From the NCBI RefSeq assembly GCF_017873955.1, contig NZ_JAGGKS010000005.1, positions 124,001 through 188,000 of the forward strand: a DNA stretch of 64,000 nucleotides, written 5' to 3'. The notes under the pieces were generated by a model. It saw nothing but the letters and a program-made list of their open reading frames with translations, was not told the origin of the DNA and did no database searches. The position numbers and the translations under genes are program-made. This document shows, piece after piece, positions 26,762 through 36,276 of this stretch. Within the stretch, counting starts at the first letter, position 1. Each line of letters starts with the position of its first letter. Source of the stretch: Sedimentibacter acidaminivorans (GTDB taxonomy: Bacteria; Bacillota; Clostridia; Tissierellales; Sedimentibacteraceae).

Positions 26762-29700
26762 AGAGCAAAAAAAAATAATTGAACTGAAAAATTCAAACAT
26801 ACTTGTTTCAGCTGCTGCAGGTTCAGGAAAAACAGCAGTTTTGGTTGAAAGAATTATTAATCTTGTAATTAATGAAAATGAAGATATAGATAAATTTCTC
26901 ATAGTTACATTTACTAATGCTGCTGCAAATGGGATGAAGCAAAAAATACAAAAATCTTTGATAAAATCAATTAAGTCAGGTGAAAAGAATAAATTACATT
27001 TAAAAAAACAATTAAACCTCTTAAATAAAGCGAATATATCTACTATACATGCTTTTTGTATAGATATTGTTAGGAAAAACTTTCACATAATTGGAATTGA
27101 CCCAAATTTTCGAATAGGAGACCCTAATGAAATAGATATATTACTACAAGAATCTTTGGATGAGGTATTAGAAAGAGCTTATACTGAAAAATCTGAAAGT
27201 TTTATAAAATTGGTTGAAGGATTTACAAAAAACAGGGGAGATTCCGAGCTTTGTGAAATAATTAAAGATATGTATCATTTTACACTAAGTTTCCCTAATC
27301 CTTTGGATTGGTTAAAAGAGTCTGTAGATATGCTTAAGGTAGACTATAAGGAACTAGAAAGTTCATTATGGATGAAAGCTGTTAGGGAAAATGCATCAAT
27401 GCTTTTAGATGGTGCAATGGAATCTCTAAAACAGGCGAAAGAGTTAAGTGAAGAATCAGATGGGCCACTTCCTTATGTAGATGCCCTGACGGAAGATTTA
27501 TATAATGTTGAGAATCTAAATAGTTTCTTGAATAATGATTTTGAGAGGTTCGTTCATAGCGTTCATTGTATTAATCATCCTAGATTAGGACAATTAAGAG
27601 GAAAAAACAAGGAAAATTGCAGTGAAGAAAAACAATTAGAGGTGAAATACCTAAGAGATGAATATAAAAAACTAATTGATTCTATAAAGAAACTTATTCC
27701 AAATAAAACACTGGAGGAATTTACTGAAGAAATAAATTACATGTATTTTCCTATGGCATCATTATATGATATTGTAGTTAATTTAAGTGAAACATTTAAG
27801 ATGAAAAAGATGGAAAAAGCAATAGCTGATTTTAGTGATGTTGAGCATTATGCGTTGGAGATTTTAAAAAATAAGGAAATTGGAGCAACTTATAGAAAAA
27901 AATATAATTATATTTTTATAGATGAATACCAAGATAGCAATGGATTGCAAGAAACATTAATAGAACAAATAAAAAGAGAAAACAATGTGTTTATGGTGGG
28001 TGATGTTAAACAGAGCATATATAGGTTTAGATTAGCAGACCCAAGTCTTTTTATTAAAAAATATATGATGTATCAAAAAAATAATGAAGCATTAGAAACC
28101 TTAAATGAAATAAATGTAAGAGTTGATTTAATGAAAAATTTCAGAAGTAGAAAAGAAATTTTAGATGGAACTAATTATGTGTTTAAAAAAATTATGTCTG
28201 AAAAAATAGGAGAAATAGAATATACAGAAGAAAGTTTTCTAAACTCTGGTACAGAATTTAATATAAGCGATGAAAGTTATATTGAATTAGATATAATAGA
28301 TAAAAATACTGAAGATGATGAAGATTTAGATGATGATATTAAGTCGATGAAAACTGCCGAAATTGAAGCTAAATTTGTTGTGAAAAAAATTAAAGAACTA
28401 GTTAAACAACAAACGTATATACCACAAAGTAAAGAGTTTAGAATGATTGAATACAAGGACATAGTCATTCTTATGAGGTCTGTTTCTAATTGGTCAGAAA
28501 TATTTGAAGAAGTATTTGAAGAAGAAGGAATACCGTTTTATTTCGATGGAGGAGCAGGTTATTTTGAAACTATAGAAATAAAGATAATTATTAATTTGCT
28601 TAAAATAATAGATAATATTAGGCAGGATATACCTCTTTTAAGTGTCCTTAGGTCACCAATTGGAAAATTTACAGCGGAAGAGCTAATTAAAATAAGAATT
28701 ATGAGTCCAAAACTTAACTATATAGAAGCAGTATATGCATATAAAAATAAAGGAAATGATTATTTATCAGATAAGTTGCAAAATTTTATTGAAAAGGTAG
28801 AATCATGGAAGAAAAAGAGTAGGTATATGCATTTGAATGATTTCATATGGGAAATACTAATGGAAACAGGCTATTATTATTTTTCAGGTGTTCTTCCAAA
28901 GGGTAATATAAGGCAAGCCAATTTAAGATTGTTAACTGATAAGGCATTTGAGTTTGAAAAAACATCTATGAGAGGATTGTTTAATTTTTTAAGATATATT
29001 GAAAAATTAAATGTATCATCTGGAAATGTAAGTACAGCTAAAACGCTTGGAGAAAATGATAATGTAGTAAGACTTATGTCTGTTCATAAAAGTAAGGGTC
29101 TTGAATTTCCTGTAGTTTTAATTTGTGGGCTAAATAAAAAATTTAATAGGGTAGATATTGCTAAAAACATACTTAAACATAAAACATATGGTATTGCTCC
29201 TAAGTATATTAATCCTGATGAAAGAATATATAAAGAAACATTTCCAAGGTTGGCTCTTAAAAATGTAGTAAAAGTTGAAAATCTCTCTGAGGAAATGAGG
29301 GTTTTATACGTTGCTATGACAAGAGCGGTTGACAAGTTGATACTAATAGGAACTGTGAATAAAATTGAGTCAAAGGCTAAGAGGTGGAAAAAGGGGTCTA
29401 CCCAGTACAATATATATACGAGTGAAACTTTTATGGATTGGATTTGCTCAAGTTTATATAAGCATAGAGATTTCAAAGAAATAAAGCAAATTTTTGGAGA
29501 TAATGATTGTAGGTTTGAAATAAATGATTTGTCATCAAAGTGGAAAGTAAATAGATTGACAATGTCGGATATTAATTACGAAGATTCTGCAAAAACAAAT
29601 GATAGAATAAAAATTATAAATGAGATATTAGAATTTAAAAATAAAATTAACAGCCCGTATAATGAGGCAATACAAGAACGTTTAAATTGGAGATATGAGT

Positions 29701-30356
29701 ATGTTAAATCTGTTAATGTACCTTCTAAGTTATCTGTAACAGATTTAAAAATGTTGGAGGATAATGAATTTGAACATGTGCAATATAAAATTCCTCTGCT
29801 TAAAGATATTCCTGCATTTAAAGAAAATGATGTAGAGTTTACAAAAGCCGAAATCGGTACTATAGTCCATTTTGTTATGCAGCATTTAGATTTGAATCTT
29901 GATTTATCATATGATAATATTCAAAATCAAATAAATGAAATGATAAAGAAAAAATTGTTGACAGAAAAAGAGGCAAATGTAGTTGAAGTTAATAAAATAG
30001 TTCAATTTTTCAACATAGATATTGGAAGAAGAATGAAAATATCTCCTACTGTGAAAAGAGAAGTTCCATTTGTAATAAAAAAGAAAGCTGATGAAATAAT
30101 TACCTCGTTAGATAAAGATGATATAATTTTGATTCAAGGAATCATAGATTGTTATTTTTATGAAGGAGAGAAAGTTGTTATTATAGACTATAAAACTGAT
30201 GATATATCACAAATGGGATTAAAAGTAATTAAAGAAAAGTATAAACCTCAAATATTATCATATAAAGAAGCCGTTGAAAAAATAACAAATAGAAAAGTTA
30301 AATCTTGCTATTTGTACTTATTTGATATAGGTGAAGCAATAGAAATAAAAGAATAA
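26748..30356 (+). CDS. addA: ATP-dependent helicase/nuclease subunit A
   Basis: UvrD-like helicase plus RecB-type nuclease of AddAB. Helicase motifs run in order: Q motif MEWTKEQKKII, Walker A AAAGSGKTAVLVERI (about residues 19-33), TFTNAAA, Walker B IFIDEYQDSN (about 386-395), VGDVKQSIYRFR, VVRLMSVHKSKGLEFPVV and VLYVAMTRA. The C-terminal nuclease has the catalytic core GTIVHFVMQHLD, IQGIIDCYF and VIIDYKTDD. I start at ATG 26748; the upstream GTG at 26733 belongs to the ribosome site GGTGGTGAT. Length 1202 is near the usual 1230. Confidence 0.95.
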   Translation: MEWTKEQKKIIELKNSNILVSAAAGSGKTAVLVERIINLVINENEDIDKFLIVTFTNAAANGMKQKIQKSLIKSIKSGEKNKLHLKKQLNLLNKANISTIHAFCIDIVRKNFHIIGIDPNFRIGDPNEIDILLQESLDEVLERAYTEKSESFIKLVEGFTKNRGDSELCEIIKDMYHFTLSFPNPLDWLKESVDMLKVDYKELESSLWMKAVRENASMLLDGAMESLKQAKELSEESDGPLPYVDALTEDLYNVENLNSFLNNDFERFVHSVHCINHPRLGQLRGKNKENCSEEKQLEVKYLRDEYKKLIDSIKKLIPNKTLEEFTEEINYMYFPMASLYDIVVNLSETFKMKKMEKAIADFSDVEHYALEILKNKEIGATYRKKYNYIFIDEYQDSNGLQETLIEQIKRENNVFMVGDVKQSIYRFRLADPSLFIKKYMMYQKNNEALETLNEINVRVDLMKNFRSRKEILDGTNYVFKKIMSEKIGEIEYTEESFLNSGTEFNISDESYIELDIIDKNTEDDEDLDDDIKSMKTAEIEAKFVVKKIKELVKQQTYIPQSKEFRMIEYKDIVILMRSVSNWSEIFEEVFEEEGIPFYFDGGAGYFETIEIKIIINLLKIIDNIRQDIPLLSVLRSPIGKFTAEELIKIRIMSPKLNYIEAVYAYKNKGNDYLSDKLQNFIEKVESWKKKSRYMHLNDFIWEILMETGYYYFSGVLPKGNIRQANLRLLTDKAFEFEKTSMRGLFNFLRYIEKLNVSSGNVSTAKTLGENDNVVRLMSVHKSKGLEFPVVLICGLNKKFNRVDIAKNILKHKTYGIAPKYINPDERIYKETFPRLALKNVVKVENLSEEMRVLYVAMTRAVDKLILIGTVNKIESKAKRWKKGSTQYNIYTSETFMDWICSSLYKHRDFKEIKQIFGDNDCRFEINDLSSKWKVNRLTMSDINYEDSAKTNDRIKIINEILEFKNKINSPYNEAIQERLNWRYEYVKSVNVPSKLSVTDLKMLEDNEFEHVQYKIPLLKDIPAFKENDVEFTKAEIGTIVHFVMQHLDLNLDLSYDNIQNQINEMIKKKLLTEKEANVVEVNKIVQFFNIDIGRRMKISPTVKREVPFVIKKKADEIITSLDKDDIILIQGIIDCYFYEGEKVVIIDYKTDDISQMGLKVIKEKYKPQILSYKEAVEKITNRKVKSCYLYLFDIGEAIEIKE

Positions 30357-30427
30357 CAGAATAACAGCATGGAGTAAGATAACCCTGATTGACTATATGG
30401 GTAATTGGAGATCGGTTAAAAAAATGT

Positions 30428-30457
30428 AAGAGGAGGGCGAGTGCCATCCTCTTGTTT
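30428..30457. terminator. Terminator between addA and a convergent hypothetical gene
   Basis: A 7-bp stem AAGAGGA (30428-30434) with TCCTCTT (30447-30453), T-rich on the + side and followed by seven T residues on the - strand, so it can work in both directions. Confidence 0.75.
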
Positions 30458-30464
30458 TAGTTCG

Positions 30465-31319
30465 TCAGGAATATCTTCTCTTGCGGTTACGGGGTTTAAT
30501 TTCTAAAGGCGTGGTATTATCATTAATATTTTCTGACGACTTTTTTGATTCGTTTAAAATCTCTTGTGAAGCAATTGGTTCAATAGGAGAATTTTTTTCT
30601 TTTGTATCTTGGATATTTTCAGTTTTTGTACTATCGTTGCTATGTATGGAGTTGTTTTCATCTTGAGATATATTATCTGAATTTGACGAGCTATTTGACA
30701 TAATATTATTCATTAATGGCATAAAAGTCTCAAATAAACTACCTATATCCATATCGCTATTTTCACCTTTGTCATCTTCGCTACCTGGAGATTTATTATC
30801 ATTATTGTTTTGAAGTTGGTTTGACATGGCTGAAATCATATCATTTAAATTTAAATTTAAGTTCCCATTCCTAATCATTGGAGCTATTAAATCCTTGGAT
30901 ACAGCCGATATTATTTTATCCATGTTGTTAGCTATAAGTGGTTGTGTTATCATTTTTCCTATAGGAAGATTCCCACTTGATACTAATGCAGTCACCTTTT
31001 CCATTGGAGTTTTTGCACTCAATGATTGTATTGGAGAGTAATTTTGTGCTCTATTTAAAAATGCGTACATTCCAAGCAATGTGCTTGCTTTTTCAAATAA
31101 TGGTAAGTATGTATTGACCTTAGAAACTGTTTGAACTGATGTTAGAGGAGCAGCTGTTCTAACTAAGCCAATAATTGTTTCTATTCTGCTAGGATCAGAT
31201 AATAAACCTGAAGTAAATGTTTTAGTAACTCCAGATAATTTTGTTGTAATTCCAGAAAATTTGTTGCTTCCTAGAATGTATCTTCCTGCAATTAGATATA
31301 AAAATATTGTAATTGGTAT
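30465..31319 (-). CDS. Hypothetical protein with acidic, Ser/Asn-rich tail; probable ATA or ATT start
   Basis: I do not recognise this protein. The frame is open far beyond the first conventional start (TTG 31079) back to a stop at 31334, and no ATG, GTG or TTG occurs in the extra 240 bases. A ribosome site AGAAGGTGAT lies at 31332-31323, seven bases from an ATA at 31319 (ATT at 31322 is the alternative). The extended product (about 284 residues) begins with a hydrophobic helix IPITIFLYLIAGRYILG, then a region rich in Thr/Ser, then a low-complexity, Asn/Ser/Asp-rich segment and a basic C terminus RNRKRRYS. A membrane or surface-associated role is possible. Confidence 0.6.
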   Translation of the reverse strand: MPITIFLYLIAGRYILGSNKFSGITTKLSGVTKTFTSGLLSDPSRIETIIGLVRTAAPLTSVQTVSKVNTYLPLFEKASTLLGMYAFLNRAQNYSPIQSLSAKTPMEKVTALVSSGNLPIGKMITQPLIANNMDKIISAVSKDLIAPMIRNGNLNLNLNDMISAMSNQLQNNNDNKSPGSEDDKGENSDMDIGSLFETFMPLMNNIMSNSSSNSDNISQDENNSIHSNDSTKTENIQDTKEKNSPIEPIASQEILNESKKSSENINDNTTPLEIKPRNRKRRYS

Positions 31320-31486
31320 AATATCACCTTCTCAAAATAAACAAACATTTCAATATTACATTTTATGCTTTAACGATGATTGTGTTACAGAATAAAAAAA
31401 ACATATTAAAAATATAGTTGTAATATATGCATTGTAATAGCATATTATTTAAAGACACAATGTATTAGGAAATAAGGAGGTTATTA

Positions 31487-31804
31487 ATGTCAAATATATT
31501 TAAAAACTTTGATGATGACAATATAAAAGACATAACTAATAGCGAGCAATTTAAAAAGGTCGTAAATGATAAAAATGTTAAAAATTTTGTAGACAATGAA
31601 CAATTTGTTCAGTTTAAAGAAAAGTATAAGAACAGATCAGATGATGAGATATTAAAAGATGCAAAAGAATATGGGAATAAACTTAAAGAACAATATGGTG
31701 AACAAGAATACAATAAAAAAATTGAAGATTTAAAAAAATTTGAAATGTTTCTGAATCCAGATCAAAAGAAAAAAATGAAAAAATTTCTAGAAAATTTAAA
31801 ATAA
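31487..31804 (+). CDS. Small charged helical protein, unknown function
   Basis: A 105-residue protein with no signal peptide or membrane segment, rich in Lys, Glu, Asp and Asn, predicted mostly helical. Repeated phrases NSEQFKKVVND, VDNEQFVQFKEKYKN and RSDDEILKDAKEYGNKL suggest two or three related helical units. AGGAGG lies seven bases before the ATG and a terminator follows, so it is a real single-gene unit. It is divergent from the preceding hypothetical gene. I recognise no family. Confidence 0.7.
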   Translation: MSNIFKNFDDDNIKDITNSEQFKKVVNDKNVKNFVDNEQFVQFKEKYKNRSDDEILKDAKEYGNKLKEQYGEQEYNKKIEDLKKFEMFLNPDQKKKMKKFLENLK

Positions 31805-31832
31805 TGTGTATCATTAATCTAATAATTACTGC

Positions 31833-31860
31833 AAAAAATCGTTTAAAGACGATTTTTTGT
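31833..31860 (+). terminator. Terminator of the small helical protein gene
   Basis: A 10-bp perfect stem AAAAAATCGT (31833-31842) with ACGATTTTTT (31849-31858), loop TTAAAG, T-run included. Confidence 0.85.
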
Positions 31861-32256
31861 TTTTTAAAATTTTCGTGCTTATAATTAACTATTTAAAATA
31901 AATAACAATTTAAATTTATTCATAAAAAATCAATATTAATGCATAAAAATAAGAAATAATAGATTGTGGAGAAAAATCTTGCAAAACTTAAAAAAATCCA
32001 CAAAAAAATACAAATCGCCATGTAAACGATATTTTTTTATTAAATTATCAATAAATTACATCATTGTGTATAAAATGCAAAATATTGTAATAAAATATCA
32101 ATAAATAGAATCGTTTTCAAAAAAATAAAATTTCCATACAACCAAAATATGTATAAATATTTATTAGTTGACAATTTATATATATTCAGTTATAATGTAC
32201 AAGTCAATGTAAGTGTTTTTAATACTTATATCAAAACTTAGGAGGGAAACTAAATT
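31861..32256 (+). promoter_or_regulatory. Very AT-rich gap with the promoter of the DUF3798 importer
   Basis: A textbook promoter lies at TTGACA (32168-32173), 17-nt spacer, TATAAT (32191-32196), about 50 bp ahead of the lipoprotein gene. The upstream 300 bp are almost pure A/T and contain an inverted pair TTGTGGA/TCCACAA (about 31965 and 32007), but no ORF with a ribosome site. Confidence 0.7.
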
Positions 32257-33483
32257 ATGAAAAGGTTTTTAAGCATTTTTTTAGTACTATGCTTATTACT
32301 AAGTGTAGTAGGATGTAACAAGCCAACTGAACCTGCAACAGGTGGAGATACTCCAGCTCCTGCTGAAACTCCAGCAACGGAAACACCTGAAGTTAGTGAT
32401 GTAATACCATATGATGGTAATGGAAAGGTTGCAATTGTTACCAATACTCTTTCTCAAAACGAAGAAGAGTATAGATCAGCTCAACAAATGGTTGATAAAT
32501 ATGGTGAAGAAAAAATACTACATGTTCTTTGGCCAGACAACTTTATGGCAGAACAAGAGCAAATGGTAAGTATAGTATCTAAAATAGCTTCTGATCCTGA
32601 AGTAAAAGCTTTGATTATTAATCAAGCAGTTCCAGGAACAAATGCAGCAGTAGACAAATTGTTGGAAAACCGTGATGATATATTTATAGTATATTGTACA
32701 CCACAGGAAAACCCACCAGATGTTTCATCAAGAGCAGATTTAATATTACAGCCTGATGAATTGAAAATGGGAGATAATATTCCAGTACAGGCACAAAAAC
32801 TTGGTGCTAAAACGTTTGTACACTACTCATTCCCAAGACATATGTCTCAAGTATTGCTTTCTACAAGAAGAGAGCTTATGAAGGCTAAATGTGCTGAATT
32901 AGGAATAGAATTTGTTGATGCTACAGCTCCAGATCCAACAGGTGACTCAGGTGTAACAGGAGCACAACAATTTATACTTGAAGATGTTCCTAAAATGGTA
33001 GCGCAATATGGTAAAGATACAGCATTCTTCTCAACAAACTGTTCAATGCAAATACCATTGATAAAAGCATGTGTAGATGAAGGTGCAATATATCCTCAAC
33101 CTTGTTGTCCATCACCATATCATGGATTCCCAACAGCACTAGGTATTGAATCAGGAGACTATTCAGAAAATAGTTTACAACATGTAATAGATGAAACTAC
33201 TAGAATACTTGATGAAAAAGGTGTTCTTGGAAGATTTTCTACATGGCCAGTTCCAGTTGCTATGATGGGAACAGTAGCATCTACAGAATATGCTATTAAA
33301 TGGATGGCAGGAGAAATTGCTGATAAAGATACTCTTGATATTAAAGTTTTAGAAGAATGTATGGCTGAATACGCAGGAGTTTCAGTTGTTACAAGTCCAT
33401 ATGCAGAAACAGCAAATGGAGATACAGTTACATATGATAATTATAGATTAATTATAATGGATTTTTTAACTTACGGGGAGTAA
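32257..33483 (+). CDS. DUF3798-family lipoprotein, likely ABC substrate-binding protein
   Basis: Lipid-anchored surface protein. The signal peptide ends in the lipobox SVVGC (Cys20), then a Pro/Thr/Ala-rich linker (about 21-48). The mature domain reads as a two-lobed sugar-binding-type fold: KVAIVTNTLSQNEEEYRSAQQM at the start and repeated alternating segments such as VKALIINQAVPGTNAAVDKL and DIFIVYCTPQENPPDV. These match the DUF3798 family, whose biochemical role is not settled. It is encoded directly ahead of a complete ATPase/permease/permease set, so I infer that it is the solute receptor. The ligand is unknown. Confidence 0.82.
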   Translation: MKRFLSIFLVLCLLLSVVGCNKPTEPATGGDTPAPAETPATETPEVSDVIPYDGNGKVAIVTNTLSQNEEEYRSAQQMVDKYGEEKILHVLWPDNFMAEQEQMVSIVSKIASDPEVKALIINQAVPGTNAAVDKLLENRDDIFIVYCTPQENPPDVSSRADLILQPDELKMGDNIPVQAQKLGAKTFVHYSFPRHMSQVLLSTRRELMKAKCAELGIEFVDATAPDPTGDSGVTGAQQFILEDVPKMVAQYGKDTAFFSTNCSMQIPLIKACVDEGAIYPQPCCPSPYHGFPTALGIESGDYSENSLQHVIDETTRILDEKGVLGRFSTWPVPVAMMGTVASTEYAIKWMAGEIADKDTLDIKVLEECMAEYAGVSVVTSPYAETANGDTVTYDNYRLIIMDFLTYGE

Positions 33484-33521
33484 CATATAGATAAAAAATA
33501 AATTATTAAAATATTAAAACT

Positions 33522-33574
33522 GAGGAATGTTTCAGAATTTCTGTTTAGGAACTTTTGTCACATTCCTCTTTACG
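33522..33574 (+). terminator. Intercistronic stem-loop after the DUF3798 gene
   Basis: GAGGAATGT (33522-33530) pairs with ACATTCCTC (33560-33568), followed only by TTTA. It may be a leaky terminator or an mRNA 3'-end stabiliser that keeps receptor levels above those of the ABC subunits. Confidence 0.55.
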
Positions 33575-33612
33575 CATACAATTATTACAATAACTTACCA
33601 GGAGGCAATATT

Positions 33613-35211
33613 TTGAGTGATAACCTTCTAAACATTAAAAATGTTTCTAAAGAATATTACGGCAATAAAGTATTAAAAAATATCAACATAGAAGTTAAAA
33701 AGGGTGAAATACATGCACTTATAGGAGAAAATGGTGCAGGTAAATCTACTTTAATGAACATTCTTTTTGGAATGTCCGTTATTCATACAACAGGGGGTTA
33801 TGAAGGTACAATAGAGATAGATGGCAAAGAGGTTAATATAAAAACACCACATGAAGCTATGCTCCATGGCATTGGTATGGTTCATCAGGAATTTATGTTA
33901 ATTCCTGGGTTTACTATTACAGAAAATATTAAAATTAATAGAGAAATAACTAATACAAATATTATAAGTAGAATTTTTGGAAAACGATATGAAAATTTAG
34001 ATTTTAAAAAGATGGATAAAGATGCAAGAAAAGCATTGGATACTTTAGATATGGGTATAGAAGAGTATTCAACAGTTGCAGGTCTTCCGGTTGGTCATAT
34101 GCAGTTTATAGAAATTGCACGTGAAATTGACAAGACAGGTATAAAAATTTTAGTATTTGATGAGCCTACAGCGGTACTAGCAGAGGCTGAGGCACAAAAT
34201 TTAATGAAAGCAATAAGAAAGCTCGCGAAATCAGGAATTGGAATTATTTTTATTAGTCATAGACTTGATGAAATAATTGATGTTGCAGATAAAGTAACTA
34301 TATTAAGAGATGGAGAACATGTAGTTACTAAAGATATTAAGGATACAAGTGCTGTTGAAATAGCACAACTAATGGTAGGTAGAAAGGTATCTATTGATAG
34401 GAGTGAAGCAACAGCTAGAAAAAAATCTGATGAAATAATTTTAAGTATTAAAGATTTACGTGTAGCAATGCCTGGAGAAAATGTAAAGGGAATTAGTCTT
34501 GAAGTAAAAAAGGGTGAAATTCTTGGAATTGGTGGATTAGCAGGTCAAGGCAAGCTTGGTATAGCAAACGGAATAATGGGTGTATACCCTTCAAAGGGTG
34601 AAGTTATATTTAATGGTAACAAACTGACTTTAAATAATCCAATGCTTTCAATTAAATCTGGCTTGGGATTTGTAAGTGAAGATAGAAAAGGAATTGGCCT
34701 TTTATTAGATGAATCAATTGAGTTAAACATAGCATTTACAGCAATGCAAATAAATAATGGGTTTTTAACAAATTATGGTCCTTTTAAGTTAAAAAATTCC
34801 AAAGAAATAAGAAAGCACGCTTTAGAGATGATAAAGGAACTTGATATAAGGTGCACATCTCCAACTCAGGCTACAGGAAGATTAAGTGGCGGTAATCAGC
34901 AAAAGGTTTGCGTAGCAAGAGCATTAACGCAAAATCCTACATTGTTATTTGTTTCTGAACCAACAAGGGGAATTGACATTGGTGCAAAAAAGCTAGTTCT
35001 TGACGAACTTTTAAAATTAAATGAAAAGTATGGTATGACAATAATAATGACATCATCAGAACTTGCCGAGCTAAGAAGTATTTGTGATAAAATAGCTATA
35101 ATATGTGAAGGAAAAGTAGAGGGTGTTCTTTCTCCACTCGCACCAGATGCTGACTTCGGATTAATGATGTCGGGTAGTCGAAAAAGAGATGTAGTAAGGA
35201 GTGATTCTTAA
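33613..35211 (+). CDS. Sugar/nucleoside-type ABC ATPase with two nucleotide-binding domains
   Basis: Cytosolic energy subunit of the importer. Domain 1 has Walker A GENGAGKST (about residues 38-46), a degenerate signature near VGHMQFIEIARE, and Walker B ILVFDEPTAVL; domain 2 has GLAGQGKLG and the signature LSGGNQQK with LLFVSEPTRGID. This tandem, with the weakened second P-loop, is the Mgl/Rbs/NupO pattern. Length 532. The start is TTG 33613 after GGAGG. Permease genes follow with no gap. Substrate class is inferred to be a sugar, nucleoside or similar polar compound only by family. Confidence 0.88.
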   Translation: MSDNLLNIKNVSKEYYGNKVLKNINIEVKKGEIHALIGENGAGKSTLMNILFGMSVIHTTGGYEGTIEIDGKEVNIKTPHEAMLHGIGMVHQEFMLIPGFTITENIKINREITNTNIISRIFGKRYENLDFKKMDKDARKALDTLDMGIEEYSTVAGLPVGHMQFIEIAREIDKTGIKILVFDEPTAVLAEAEAQNLMKAIRKLAKSGIGIIFISHRLDEIIDVADKVTILRDGEHVVTKDIKDTSAVEIAQLMVGRKVSIDRSEATARKKSDEIILSIKDLRVAMPGENVKGISLEVKKGEILGIGGLAGQGKLGIANGIMGVYPSKGEVIFNGNKLTLNNPMLSIKSGLGFVSEDRKGIGLLLDESIELNIAFTAMQINNGFLTNYGPFKLKNSKEIRKHALEMIKELDIRCTSPTQATGRLSGGNQQKVCVARALTQNPTLLFVSEPTRGIDIGAKKLVLDELLKLNEKYGMTIIMTSSELAELRSICDKIAIICEGKVEGVLSPLAPDADFGLMMSGSRKRDVVRSDS

Positions 35212-36276
35212 ATGACAGGAGTAGATAGAAAAAAAAGCAGCTTAAAAGATATTGTTTCTAAAGTAGGTCTACCTACACTTATAATTGCAGGTTTTTGGAT
35301 TTTAACGCTAGTTGCCGGCGCGTTTTTGGATATTTCAACAGGGACTCTAATAAGTGATACATTAAAAAGAGCTGGGATGAATGGTATACTTGTACTTGCT
35401 ATGGTTCCATCTATTCAATCCGGTACTGGACCAAACTTTGCTTTACCAGTAGGGATTGTTTGTGGATTGTTTTCACTTGTAACTGCAATAGAGCTTGGCT
35501 TTACTGGAGTATCTTGGCTAGCAGTTTCGATTTTATTGTCAATACCTATTGCAACAATAGCTGGATATCTTTATGGTAAACTTCTTAATGCCGTAAAAGG
35601 CTCAGAAATGACTATAGCAACTTATACAGGGTTTTCAATAGTTGCTTTTATGTGCTTGATTTGGCTTATGATACCATATAAAAATCCTAAAATGGGATGG
35701 TTTATAGGTAATGGTCTTAGGGAAACAATACAACTTGACGGTGTTGGGGCTGCTCAATTGCTCAATAATTTTCTTAGGTTTGAAATAGGCGATTTTATTA
35801 TACCTACAGGTCTTTTGTTAGTGTTTCTATTCTTTTGTTTGTTAATGTGGCTATTCACTAAATCTAAATCAGGTATAGCAATAACTGCTGGAGGAATAAG
35901 TCCTAAATTTGCGAAGGCATCTGGGCTTAATATTGATAAAAATAGAATAATTGCAAACATTCTTTCTACTGTTTTAGCGGCCATAGGAATAATAGTTTAT
36001 TCACAAAGTTATGGATATGCACAGTTATATAGCGGTCCTTTGCTTATGGCTTTTGCAGCGGTAGCTGCAATATTAATTGGAGGAGCTACAGCTTCAAGGG
36101 CTAAGGTTTCTCATGTAATTATTGGAGTAATTTTATTTCAGGGTTTATTAACAACTGCACTTCCTGTTGCAAATAAAATTTTTGTTGGTTTAGATTTGTC
36201 TGAAATTATGAGAATGGTAGTTCAGAATGGGATAATCCTTTATGCTTTAACTCAAGTTAAAGGAGGAGAAAAATAA
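35212..36276 (+). CDS. ABC transporter permease 1 (Rbs/Nup-type)
   Basis: Integral membrane permease with about 8-10 helices, 354 residues. The segment GISPKFAKASGLNIDKNRIIANILSTVLAAIG carries the conserved Gly/Ala cytoplasmic coupling loop of the BPD_transp_2 family (the permease class of ribose and nucleoside importers). It starts at the ATG directly after the ATPase stop (TAA-ATG) and overlaps the next permease by one base, so the three are translated as a unit. Confidence 0.87.
   Translation: MTGVDRKKSSLKDIVSKVGLPTLIIAGFWILTLVAGAFLDISTGTLISDTLKRAGMNGILVLAMVPSIQSGTGPNFALPVGIVCGLFSLVTAIELGFTGVSWLAVSILLSIPIATIAGYLYGKLLNAVKGSEMTIATYTGFSIVAFMCLIWLMIPYKNPKMGWFIGNGLRETIQLDGVGAAQLLNNFLRFEIGDFIIPTGLLLVFLFFCLLMWLFTKSKSGIAITAGGISPKFAKASGLNIDKNRIIANILSTVLAAIGIIVYSQSYGYAQLYSGPLLMAFAAVAAILIGGATASRAKVSHVIIGVILFQGLLTTALPVANKIFVGLDLSEIMRMVVQNGIILYALTQVKGGEK

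Noticed and set aside
30465-30666. Plus-strand ORFs opposite the hypothetical gene
   Set aside because: They are antisense shadows of the low-complexity minus-strand frame, without ribosome sites.
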